This document shows positions 1 through 6,930 of a DNA stretch of 7,318 nt, one piece after another (positions within the stretch are counted from its first letter, which is position 1; every line of letters begins with the position of its first letter). Below the pieces are notes generated by a model. The model ran no database searches. It saw nothing but the letters and a program-made list of their open reading frames with translations, and was not told where the DNA came from. Origin of the DNA: Bryobacterales bacterium. Lineage in GTDB: Bacteria > Acidobacteriota > Terriglobia > Bryobacterales > Bryobacteraceae. The DNA lies in assembly GCA_025353235.1 (NCBI GenBank), contig JANXQZ010000516.1, forward strand, positions 1 to 7,318. Direction: 5' to 3'. The translations under genes were made by a program, and so were the position numbers.

Positions 1-1194
1 CGCCTCCGTATTAGCGACACCATAAGCCGTGGGAAGCGGATCGGGCTGAGTCAACTCAATCTGGTGCAATTGTTTGCGCAACTCCGATCGGCGCTCCCGA
101 TCCTCAGGAGTGAGTTGCGCGAGCACTTCATCCCAAGTGGCGCTAAGCTGCGCCTTGGCATCCTTCGCCAAGAGTTTCTGTTCGTCGGTGCGCTTATCTT
201 CCGCGACATCGAGCGCCTGCCGGTACCTCGCTTCCAGACCGCGCATTTTCTCAGCCCGTATGCGTTCCCGGTACGGCTTCTCAATGGCGCTAATCCCATC
301 CTTCACTGGCGCAAGCCGCGCATCGTAGGCCTTCTTCGCCTCTTCGTATGCAGACGTTTCCGCGGGAGTCGCAATCTCAATATCCTTGCCTTCCGTCGCC
401 GCGAACACGGCTTGCAAACGATAATAATCGGCTTGCAGGATGGGGTCGAATTTGTGATTGTGGCAGCGCGCGCAGCCCACCGTCAGCCCGAGATACACCG
501 ACGCGATGCCGCCCGCCATCTCCGTTAAAACCTCCTGCCGATTCATCTCCACGTCCTGGTTTCCAGCTACCAGATGAATCGGGCCAGCGCGGTGGAACCC
601 GGTGGCAATCAAGGCGTCCTTATCGCCCGGATATAATTCATCGCCAGCAATCTGTTCTTTCACAAACCGGTCATACGGCTTGTCTTCATTGAATGCCCGC
701 ACCACGTAATCGCGATAGCGCCACGCATGCAGGCGCTCGGCATCGATCTCGTATCCATTCGTGTCGGCGTAGCGCGCCACGTCCAGCCAGCGCAGAGCCC
801 AGCGTTCGCCGTACTGGGGCGAGGCCAGCAAGCGATCCACCGCCTTCTCATAAAAACCCGGAGCTTTGTCGCGCTGGAAGGCTTCGAGTTCGGCAATGGT
901 GGGAGGGAGGCCAGTAAGATCGAGCGTAAGCCGACGCAGGAGACGGCTGCGATCGAGGGGCGGGGAAGGCGAGAGTCCTTTCGCGTTCAGAGCTTCGAGC
1001 AGGAACGCGTCAATCGGCGTGCGCACCCAAGCACTTGCTAGCTTAGGCACCTCAGGACGAACCGGCTTGCGAAATGCCCAATAATTTCGGCGCGCTCCGA
1101 TAAACGCTTCATCCTTTGGGTCAACCCATGCGGCTGCCGTAAGCACGCAGATGAACCCAATGAACAAGAGCCGCTGACATCGCATTGCTTCCAT
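1..1194 (-). CDS. Exported DUF1549 (probably DUF1549/DUF1553) protein, 3' end outside the window
   Basis: The frame is open for 398 codons from an ATG at 1194 to the window edge with no stop, so only the N-terminal part is present. The first ~22 residues form a signal peptide (hydrophobic run LLFIGFICVLTAAA), predicting export. Then come hallmarks of the DUF1549 family: a YWAFRKP box, a PIDAFLL segment, RRLTLDLTGLPPT, SPQYGERWA and WLDVARYADT, and a CARCHNHKFDPI motif with C241, C244 and H245. The last is a CxxCH pattern like a c-type heme site, though heme binding in DUF1549 is not established. Residues ~290-390 are highly charged and probably helical or coiled. The DUF1553 domain usual in this family would lie beyond the edge. 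Unlike many relatives, there is no N-terminal planctomycete cytochrome c domain. The start is 13 bases after the transporter stop, with AGGA 11 bases upstream. A second ATG at 1185 is an alternative. Family function is unknown. Confidence 0.9.
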   Translation of the reverse strand, partial: MEAMRCQRLLFIGFICVLTAAAWVDPKDEAFIGARRNYWAFRKPVRPEVPKLASAWVRTPIDAFLLEALNAKGLSPSPPLDRSRLLRRLTLDLTGLPPTIAELEAFQRDKAPGFYEKAVDRLLASPQYGERWALRWLDVARYADTNGYEIDAERLHAWRYRDYVVRAFNEDKPYDRFVKEQIAGDELYPGDKDALIATGFHRAGPIHLVAGNQDVEMNRQEVLTEMAGGIASVYLGLTVGCARCHNHKFDPILQADYYRLQAVFAATEGKDIEIATPAETSAYEEAKKAYDARLAPVKDGISAIEKPYRERIRAEKMRGLEARYRQALDVAEDKRTDEQKLLAKDAKAQLSATWDEVLAQLTPEDRERRSELRKQLHQIELTQPDPLPTAYGVANTEA

Positions 1195-1207
1195 GTTAAG
1201 CGAATTC

Positions 1208-2596
1208 CTACCAGAGTCCTATTACCTTCCACCAAATCAATCCCACTCCCAGCCAGATCACTAGGTTCACCAGCGACAGAAAGAATCCGAGCTTCCACCA
1301 GATGGTCTGCGTTACGTATCCCGGTCCGAAGAACACAGGTGCCGAACCCGTGCCGTAATGCGTCAACCCTGCGTTCAGATTCGTAAAGAAGCCCAGCGGC
1401 ATCGCGGCTACAAATGGCGGCGCGCCAGTGGCCAAGGCAGCCGTGAGAAAGCCCGCGTAGAGCGCTGTCGTTTGCGCGGTCATGCTGGCGAAGGCGTAGT
1501 GAACGTACAGATAGATCACCACCAAAGTGACCACTCCAGCCAGCCAGGGCCACCCTTGAATGTGCCCGAACACCTGCTTCGATAGTGCTCCCACAACGCC
1601 AGTCTTAGCCAGCTCGTCGGCCATCATCAACAGCGGCGCGAACCACATCACCGCGTCCCAAGCCTTGCTCTCCTCCACCACAGTTTGCCAATCCAGCACG
1701 CGCACGATGATCATCGCGCACAGCCCGGCTAGCGCGACGAAAGTGTTCGGGATCGGATGCCACGAGCCAGTCACCCAGCCCGCCATCACAGCCAGCAGGA
1801 TCACCACCAGGTAACGCTCATCCCGGCTCATGCCACCCATGCGGCTCAACTCCCCTCGCGCAAATACTCGCGCCGCCGCAGTGTCGCGAATCTCTGGAGG
1901 GCTCAGCTTATAGAGCAGCCAGGGAATCGCCGCGAGGGCGAGCAAGCCGGGAAGCGACGAGGCCATCGCCCACTTGCTCCAGGTCAGATCCACATGGGCT
2001 AGCTTGCGGGCGAAGTCAGCAACCACAGGATTCGCCACCATGCTGGTGAGAAACATGGCCGACGTAGTGTAAGTGGAGTGGAAGCCCACCAGCATGAGGA
2101 ACGCTCCTAGACGATTGCCGGTGGGGCCGGGTTCGGAATCGAAGGCACGAGCTAAGCTGCGCGCGATGGGATAAATGATTCCGCCACCCCGTCCTGTGTC
2201 GGAAGGTACGAAGGGCGCGATGATCAAGTTGGTTGCCGCGACGCAATACCCCAGAGCCAGTGAACTGTGCCCGAAGGACCGGATCAGAGCGTAGGCGACC
2301 CGTTGGCCGAGGCCCGTCAGCATCATGGCTTTGGCGAAGATGAAAGCCGAGAAGATCATCCAAACCACAGGATTGCTGAATCCAGCCAGGGCTCGCGAAG
2401 CTGGGAGAGTGCCGGTCAGCACTAGCAGCGTCATCGCCAGGATTACACTGGCACCCATCGCGATCGGCTGCGCTACCAAGGCAATGATGGTGCCTGCAAA
2501 GATTGCCAACAGGTGTGTCTGAACGCTGTTGAAACCAGGGATGGGCAGGAAGTACAGAAGAAGAGAGGGGACCAGAACGATCGCCCAACGCTTCAT
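1208..2596 (-). CDS. DASS/SLC13-type divalent anion (di-/tricarboxylate) transporter
   Basis: This is a 462-residue, very hydrophobic inner-membrane protein with roughly a dozen membrane segments, the usual size for the DASS family (plastid 2-oxoglutarate/malate translocator DiT1, E. coli CitT/TtdT/YbhI branch). Diagnostic parts are the re-entrant-loop region VPSDTGRGGGIIYPI (S132, D133, T134), the second-repeat motif GLTHYGTGSAP (residues 410-420) followed by VFFGPGYV, and a C-terminus ending WWKVIGLW, all typical of the DiT1/CitT branch. Known members move dicarboxylates or citrate by sodium symport or antiport. The substrate here cannot be read from sequence. The ATG at 2596 overlaps the GH4 stop (ATGA). 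The frame is open upstream to 2665, but those extra 23 residues are polar, lie inside the GH4 gene and are unlikely to be translated. No strong ribosome site precedes the start, so translation is probably coupled. D133 sits where many relatives have Asn in an SNT motif. Confidence 0.93.
   Translation of the reverse strand: MKRWAIVLVPSLLLYFLPIPGFNSVQTHLLAIFAGTIIALVAQPIAMGASVILAMTLLVLTGTLPASRALAGFSNPVVWMIFSAFIFAKAMMLTGLGQRVAYALIRSFGHSSLALGYCVAATNLIIAPFVPSDTGRGGGIIYPIARSLARAFDSEPGPTGNRLGAFLMLVGFHSTYTTSAMFLTSMVANPVVADFARKLAHVDLTWSKWAMASSLPGLLALAAIPWLLYKLSPPEIRDTAAARVFARGELSRMGGMSRDERYLVVILLAVMAGWVTGSWHPIPNTFVALAGLCAMIIVRVLDWQTVVEESKAWDAVMWFAPLLMMADELAKTGVVGALSKQVFGHIQGWPWLAGVVTLVVIYLYVHYAFASMTAQTTALYAGFLTAALATGAPPFVAAMPLGFFTNLNAGLTHYGTGSAPVFFGPGYVTQTIWWKLGFFLSLVNLVIWLGVGLIWWKVIGLW
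2593..2596 (-). promoter_or_regulatory. ATGA stop/start overlap, GH4 to transporter
   Basis: The GH4 TGA (2595-2593) and the transporter ATG (2596-2594) share two bases. There is no strong ribosome site before this ATG, so the transporter is probably translated by ribosomes finishing GH4 (translational coupling). This junction also decides the transporter start in favour of the MKRWAIV N-terminus. Confidence 0.8.
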
Positions 2597-3972
2597 TTGA
2601 GATATCCGAGATGCTCTGGATCGGCGTCCACCAGCGCTTGCAGAACCTCGCTCGCCGGACCCCACTCGCCCACAATCGGATAAACCATCAGGGACAGCTT
2701 AGCAAGGTTCAGCGATCGTTCCACAGCCGCCCGAATGGCCAGCCGTTCGTAAGCTTTCACAGCCAGTGTCAGGCCTCGCACCGAGTCGGGCAGGGGACCG
2801 GCCTTGCGCGGCTCCGGGCCTTTGCTGTTGATCATGCAGGGCACCTCAACCACGTCGCTCGGTTGTATGTCGTCGATGGCTCCCTGGTTACGTACGTTCA
2901 CCACCACCTGCTTGGGCTGTTCGCTGCAGAGCGCGGTCATCACGTCAATCGCGATCTTGTGGTAACCCGTCGCGCCCTCGAACGGATCCCAATCGTGCGG
3001 TCCTTCGCTGAAGGCCGAGCCCCCGCGCGACTCGAGTTGCAGGTAGCTGGCGTTGCGCTGATTCAGGTAGTCCTTATAGATGCCGACGGCGCCTGCCGCT
3101 TGGCCGCGAGACACTTCCGTCATCAGCCTGGCGTACAAGGACGTGTTCATCTTGGCGATCTCTTCGCCCCGACTGGCACCCGCCTTGCGCTGGTTTTCGA
3201 AGGCCCGCGTTTTCGCGTAAGAGAAGAACAGGTACTCGCTCGGCAGCAGGCCCAGAGTGCGAATCATGTCGGGATCGAAAAGCGGTGCGGCATAGATCTT
3301 CGCCAACGTTTCCGGGTCGGAAGTGACTCGCTCCGTGATGTCCTCGCCACGCAGCAGCACGCGCTGCACCCACCCCAGGTGGTTCAATCCCGAGTACTGA
3401 AACTCCAGATCCTCATAAGGCAGACCGAGCGACCAGGCCGTGCGATGAAACAGCTCGGCAGGAGTGTCGCAAATTCCGATCACCTTTACCGCGGTGTGCG
3501 TCATCAGCGCTTGCGTGATCAGCCCCGCCGGATTGGTGAAGTTGATCAGCCACGCCTTGGGAGCGTATTGCTCGATCAGCCGCGCGTGTTGAAGAGCCAC
3601 AGGCACGGTTCGCAAGGCCATCGCGAGCCCTCCGGCACCGGTGGTCTCCTGCCCCGTCATGCCGTGGTCTATGCTGATGCGCTCATCGCGCGCCCTCGCC
3701 TCGATGCCGCCCACGCGCACACTGCTCAACACGAATCGAGCGCCTTCGATGGCCTGCTCCAGCGTGTCCGGCGTGGTGATTTCGATCTCGGCGGAGTTAG
3801 CCCGCACAATCTCGCGCCCCATCTCGGCCATGAGCTGCGCGCTCTGGGGGTTGACGTCGTAGAGGGCTAATTCGCGAATCCGAAGCACGCGTTGCGCTTG
3901 CGCCAGTCCGTGGATCAGGAGCGGTGTTCGAGCGCCTCCTCCGCCGATCAGGGTTACCTTACCGTCGCTCAT
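2593..3972 (-). CDS. Glycoside hydrolase family 4, probable 6-phospho-beta-glucosidase type
   Basis: This 459-residue protein has the size and motifs of GH4, the cytoplasmic family that cleaves glycosides by an NAD+-dependent oxidation/elimination route with Mn2+. Visible features in order are a Rossmann nucleotide site [12 protein letters not shown] (residues 6-17) with the acidic end of the second strand at YDVN (38-41), SSVRVGG (83-89), GQETTGAGG (107-115), INFTNPAG (143-150), GICDTP with the probable metal ligand C168, and GLNHLGW with the probable metal ligand H198. The C168-H198 pairing matches the Cys/His metal pair known from GH4 structures. Y247 or Y252 in PSEYLFFSY is a candidate catalytic base. 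The motif set resembles 6-phospho-beta-glucosidases (LicH/BglT) more than alpha-galactosidases or alpha-glucosidases of GH4. The ATG at 3972 shares one base with the kinase stop (TGATG). A TTG one codon earlier (3975) is in frame but less likely. Exact substrate and anomer preference are inferred. Confidence 0.93.
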   Translation of the reverse strand: MSDGKVTLIGGGGARTPLLIHGLAQAQRVLRIRELALYDVNPQSAQLMAEMGREIVRANSAEIEITTPDTLEQAIEGARFVLSSVRVGGIEARARDERISIDHGMTGQETTGAGGLAMALRTVPVALQHARLIEQYAPKAWLINFTNPAGLITQALMTHTAVKVIGICDTPAELFHRTAWSLGLPYEDLEFQYSGLNHLGWVQRVLLRGEDITERVTSDPETLAKIYAAPLFDPDMIRTLGLLPSEYLFFSYAKTRAFENQRKAGASRGEEIAKMNTSLYARLMTEVSRGQAAGAVGIYKDYLNQRNASYLQLESRGGSAFSEGPHDWDPFEGATGYHKIAIDVMTALCSEQPKQVVVNVRNQGAIDDIQPSDVVEVPCMINSKGPEPRKAGPLPDSVRGLTLAVKAYERLAIRAAVERSLNLAKLSLMVYPIVGEWGPASEVLQALVDADPEHLGYLK

Positions 3973-3974
3973 CA
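3970..3974 (-). promoter_or_regulatory. TGATG stop/start overlap, kinase to GH4
   Basis: The kinase TGA (3974-3972) and the GH4 ATG (3972-3970) share one base. The upstream sequence is poor in purine-rich ribosome-site matches, which points to coupled translation of kinase and hydrolase. Confidence 0.8.
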
Positions 3975-4910
3975 AGAGATTTTGTCCAGCGCTTCTTGCA
4001 ACTCATCCGTGGAAGGAAACGTAACGATTCCGCCCAGCCCGCGAGTGGACATCGCACCGCAAACTGCCGCGATCCGCAAGCAATCGAGGGGACTCTGGCC
4101 GTCCAGCCAGCCGTGGATGTAGCCAGCATCGAAGCAGTCGCCCGCACCCGTGGTGTCCACCGTCTTGACCCGGTACGGAGGTTGGCAATAAAGTTCGTCA
4201 CGATACAGCAGCATGGCTCCCTGATCGCCCAATTTGAGCGCCACTCCGGGCACGTCCCTGTCGCGCCACCAGCGCAGCATGGCTGTCGGTTCGCTTTCTC
4301 CGGTCATGCGCTCTCCCTCGCGTTCGTTCGGAAAAAACATATCGGATTCGCGCAGCAGATCAAGACTCGTTGGATCGGAAAGCCAATACTCATGCCAGCC
4401 GACGTCCACGGAGACGCGGCAGCCGGACCGTCTCAAATCGCGAAACAAGTCTATGTCCAAGGCCGGGTCGGGTCCGCAAGCGAAGTGGACGTGCCGGGCG
4501 CGGGCCATGTTGGCGCATGCATCGGGATTCTTGAGGAGTTGGGTGAGATGCTCGTTGGCACCGTAATACGTGTAAAAAGCGCGATCTTCTGGGGTGGACA
4601 CGCTGACGGTGACGCCGCTCGGCTCGTTGGGGTGATGCTCCAGAGCTGAGGCATTTACGCCCGCTGCGATCAGCCTCTTCACAAGCCACATTCCGTCGGC
4701 TTGCCCAACTACTCCCAGCACCGCCACGTTCATTCCTAGCCGCGCCAGGCCGCAGGACGTGATGGCCGCGCCTCCGCCGATCTCCTGCCGCAACGTTTGC
4801 GCGAACGCCTCTTCGCCGGGCCGGGGAAACGTTTCGAAGCCGGACATGACAACGTCCATGAAGAAGTCGCCCACCACCATTACGTCCCAGGTTTTCTTTG
4901 TGGTCGGCAT
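3972..4910 (-). CDS. PfkB/ribokinase-family carbohydrate kinase
   Basis: This 312-residue cytoplasmic kinase is of the usual PfkB length. The N-terminal substrate-binding part has VVGDFFMDVV (residues 12-21) and the IGGGAAITSCGLARLG signature (44-59). The C-terminal signature is DTTGAGDCFDAGY (252-264), containing the anion hole and catalytic base D258. NEREGE (195-200) is the conserved N-x-x-E-type region involved in Mg/phosphate handling. The family phosphorylates sugars, sugar acids or nucleosides at a hydroxymethyl group using ATP. This member's substrate is not evident. Its stop overlaps the GH4 start, so the two are probably translated together, suggesting that this kinase either phosphorylates a substrate for GH4 or captures a released sugar. 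The ATG follows a GAGAGTAGGG stretch that can serve as ribosome site, 45 bases after the amidohydrolase stop. Family assignment is firm, pathway role is inference. Confidence 0.93.
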   Translation of the reverse strand: MPTTKKTWDVMVVGDFFMDVVMSGFETFPRPGEEAFAQTLRQEIGGGAAITSCGLARLGMNVAVLGVVGQADGMWLVKRLIAAGVNASALEHHPNEPSGVTVSVSTPEDRAFYTYYGANEHLTQLLKNPDACANMARARHVHFACGPDPALDIDLFRDLRRSGCRVSVDVGWHEYWLSDPTSLDLLRESDMFFPNEREGERMTGESEPTAMLRWWRDRDVPGVALKLGDQGAMLLYRDELYCQPPYRVKTVDTTGAGDCFDAGYIHGWLDGQSPLDCLRIAAVCGAMSTRGLGGIVTFPSTDELQEALDKIS

Positions 4911-4955
4911 GCCCTACTCTCACACTAGCAGTCCGTTGAGAAAGTGCCGTTCGGA
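4911..4955 (-). other. Largest intergenic gap (45 bases), amidohydrolase to kinase
   Basis: This is the only gap between genes in the window longer than 13 bases. On the minus strand it ends with a purine-rich GAGAGTAGGG that probably serves as the kinase ribosome site. I see no convincing hairpin with a T-run and no clear -35/-10 pair, so read-through from the amidohydrolase gene is likely, but an internal promoter cannot be excluded by eye. Confidence 0.5.
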
Positions 4956-6275
4956 TTATCGCGTTATGGGATTGCCTGCGATATAGACGGCTCGGATAGT
5001 CCGGGTGTTCCTGATGTCGGCAAGCGGATTTTTGTCTAGCACGATCATATCCGCCCACTTGCGTGGCTCTAAGGTACCCAAGTCCCTAGCGCCCAGGAAC
5101 TCGGCGGAATTCTTGGTTGCGGCACCGATAACTTGGCTGGGAGTGAGTCCGGCGCTGACCATGAGCTCCATCTCCCACTGTTCGAAGAAGCCAGGAAAGC
5201 GGCCCGGAGGTCCCGAATCGGTTCCGAAGCCGTATCTCACGCCAGCGTCCACCAGCGACTTCAGATTGCGCTTGGCATTTTCCAAGAAGCCGGGATATTC
5301 CGCGAAGTCTTTGTCTGCTGCAGTCTTCTTCTGATACGCCGGGTCCTTCAGAGTCGCAATCACCTTTGGCGATACCCCGCGAGTGAAGAATGGATCGTCT
5401 GCAAACTTGGGCGTCTCGCCGTACACGAACATGGATGCCTCGCGAGTCAGCGTGGCCGCGATCTGCCACGTCCCATGGGCCTTCATGCTATCGATGAGCT
5501 GCCGGTCAATCAGCTTATCTCGGACGCTATGCGCCAAGCCGTTGACTCCAGCCACCGTCAAATCTTTGGCATCTTGGAGGTAGAAGATGTGCGCGGCGAT
5601 GGGCAGCCCGTGCTTGTGCGAGCTGTCGATAATCGCCTTCGACATGTCTAGCGGCATCTTCTTCATCGTGCCCAGATGATCGTCCACCCAGATCTTCACG
5701 ATGTCGACCTTCTGCTTTCGCAACTCGGCGATGTCCTTGTCCACTTCCGAGTTATCCGCCAAGGCGAAGGTGACTCCAGCCAAGCCGCCGTAACCGCCCT
5801 TGGCGGTGAAGCCTCGACCGGCTGTGTAGACACGCGTCATGGCGGGGCGTCCCGTCTTGCGCTGCTCATCCCTGATCTGGAAGATGAGATCCTGATCGGT
5901 GCCCATGCTGAGAACGGTGGTCACGCCGTAAGATGCGTAGGTCTTCAGGTTCTTCTCCACGTTTTCACGGGTGAAGAATTTGGGATCCTGCGTCATGTCC
6001 ACGACGTTGCCGACGTGTCCATGGAGATTGATGATCCCCGGCATTACAAACTTGCCGGTAAGGTCGATGCTTTCCGCGCCTTTCGGAGCTTTCAACTGGG
6101 ATGATATCCCGACCCACTCAATGCGGCCGCCATTCACAATCATGGCGGCGTCGGATACAGGGTCGCCGCCCCCGCCATCGATCAGCGTGAAGTGCCGAAA
6201 AACTTTCGTCTCAGCTGCCAACGGCAGTGCCATCAGCAGAAGGAGGGAAAACTTAAGTCGTCTTTGTTCGAGCAT
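4956..6275 (-). CDS. Exported metal-dependent amidohydrolase (imidazolonepropionase/prolidase-like)
   Basis: This 439-residue amidohydrolase-superfamily enzyme begins with a signal peptide: basic MLEQRRLKF, hydrophobic SLLLLMALPL, then AA before E22 as a likely cleavage site. The mature protein therefore probably acts in the periplasm or outside the cell. The complete binuclear metal set is recognisable: HGH (H85, H87) in INLHGHVG, the likely carboxylated lysine K194 in VKIWVDDH, H229 in AAHIFY, H249 in LAHSVRD and D353 in FGTDSGPPG. The C-terminal LEPRKWADMIVLDKNPLADI segment is typical of the small beta-sandwich domain. Members hydrolyse cyclic amides, dipeptides or other amide/ester bonds. 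The substrate here cannot be predicted, and 'imidazolonepropionase-like' does not imply a histidine pathway. The ATG lies inside the end of the preceding gene (23-base overlap), with CGGA 9 bases upstream and GGAAG abutting it. The start is supported because the signal peptide begins there. Confidence 0.92.
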   Translation of the reverse strand: MLEQRRLKFSLLLLMALPLAAETKVFRHFTLIDGGGGDPVSDAAMIVNGGRIEWVGISSQLKAPKGAESIDLTGKFVMPGIINLHGHVGNVVDMTQDPKFFTRENVEKNLKTYASYGVTTVLSMGTDQDLIFQIRDEQRKTGRPAMTRVYTAGRGFTAKGGYGGLAGVTFALADNSEVDKDIAELRKQKVDIVKIWVDDHLGTMKKMPLDMSKAIIDSSHKHGLPIAAHIFYLQDAKDLTVAGVNGLAHSVRDKLIDRQLIDSMKAHGTWQIAATLTREASMFVYGETPKFADDPFFTRGVSPKVIATLKDPAYQKKTAADKDFAEYPGFLENAKRNLKSLVDAGVRYGFGTDSGPPGRFPGFFEQWEMELMVSAGLTPSQVIGAATKNSAEFLGARDLGTLEPRKWADMIVLDKNPLADIRNTRTIRAVYIAGNPITR

Positions 6276-6930
6276 CTTCCAAAATCCGTTTTGCTCTAGA
6301 GGGATTAAAGACTCCGCAAGAACAAAACCGAGTCAAGTATGAAGCCGCTTCTTCCGGAGTGCGGCGGCCTTCTTTCACCCAGTCGATCATCTTCTTCGCG
6401 AGGGAATTGCTCACCATGCCGTGCCCGCACATGGTGGACAATAGCAGCACTTGCGAGTTCGGCAGCTTCTCCGTCTTACCTTCAAACCCTAGCGAATAGC
6501 CGACACTGTGCCGAGGAATTCCGGCATGGAAACAGCATTGCTCTGCACCGTCAATCGACGTGGAGATATTCACGCTGAGACCAAGGTCCTCCTCCTTCAC
6601 GCGCTTCACGAAGTCTTCGGCGGCTACCTTGTTATCGAAGACTGCAGCGCACGTGGTGGGGTGATCCAGGCCCTTGAGGACCGCATCGAAGTCAGGCTTG
6701 GTCTCCCGATTCCAATGCGAGGTGGGGTGCATATCCTTCGATGGACGCAATGCCCCGCCATGCCGCGCGTCACCCAAGTTGACAGGCTTAAAAGGAATCG
6801 CCAGCTCCAGAAAGCGGCGCAGTTTCGGGAGCGAGTTCTGATCGTTCTTGCCCTTGCTCGCGATGGCGAATACGATATAGTCGTCGCGGAAAGTCTCCGC
6901 GGCTCCGAAGCGATGCAGTGTATTGGTCAT
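6253..6930 (-). CDS. Unrecognised Cys/His-rich conserved-looking protein
   Basis: I do not recognise this 225-residue protein. It has no signal peptide or membrane segment, so it is probably cytoplasmic. It has an early hydrophobic strand (DDYIVFAIASKGKN, residues 16-29), a middle section HPTTCAAVFDN (90-100), a helix then a strand at EEDLGLSVNIST (113-124), EQCCFHAGIPRH (C132, C133, H135, H141), STMCGHGMVS (C168, H170), and a C-terminal helix followed by FCSCGVFNPSRA (C203, C205). Six cysteines and several histidines in compact motifs suggest a metal site, a redox-active thiol or an active site, but this is inference. The ATG overlaps the stop of the preceding gene (ATGA), with AGAGG 10 bases upstream, so the two products are probably made in matched amounts and may act together. 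Its 3' end overlaps the amidohydrolase start by 23 bases. Coding status is supported by the unbroken frame and the overlaps at both ends. Confidence 0.8.
   Translation of the reverse strand: MTNTLHRFGAAETFRDDYIVFAIASKGKNDQNSLPKLRRFLELAIPFKPVNLGDARHGGALRPSKDMHPTSHWNRETKPDFDAVLKGLDHPTTCAAVFDNKVAAEDFVKRVKEEDLGLSVNISTSIDGAEQCCFHAGIPRHSVGYSLGFEGKTEKLPNSQVLLLSTMCGHGMVSNSLAKKMIDWVKEGRRTPEEAASYLTRFCSCGVFNPSRAKRILEDARTKTT
6927..6930 (-). promoter_or_regulatory. ATGA stop/start overlap between the two unrecognised genes
   Basis: The upstream gene's TGA (6929-6927) and the next ATG (6930-6928) share two bases. An AGAGG stretch 10 bases before the ATG may add independent initiation. The arrangement suggests balanced production of the two unknown proteins. 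Confidence 0.75.

Noticed and set aside
1038..1553. A 171-codon minus-strand frame across the end of the transporter and the start of the DUF1549 gene
   Set aside because: It is out of frame with two well-supported genes that cover the same bases, and its product has no family features.
2597..2665. A 23-residue N-terminal extension of the transporter
   Set aside because: It is polar (Gly/Ser/Arg-rich), lies entirely in the GH4 coding region, and the ATG at 2596 starts right at the first membrane segment with an ATGA overlap.
2611..3870. A 419-codon open frame on the plus strand opposite the GH4 gene
   Set aside because: It is a shadow of the GH4 gene in GC-rich codon usage. The translation is rich in His and Arg with no recognisable domain, while the minus strand carries complete GH4 motifs.
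3924..4649. A 241-codon plus-strand frame opposite the kinase gene
   Set aside because: It lies antisense to the PfkB signatures, has low-complexity composition and no plausible family motif.
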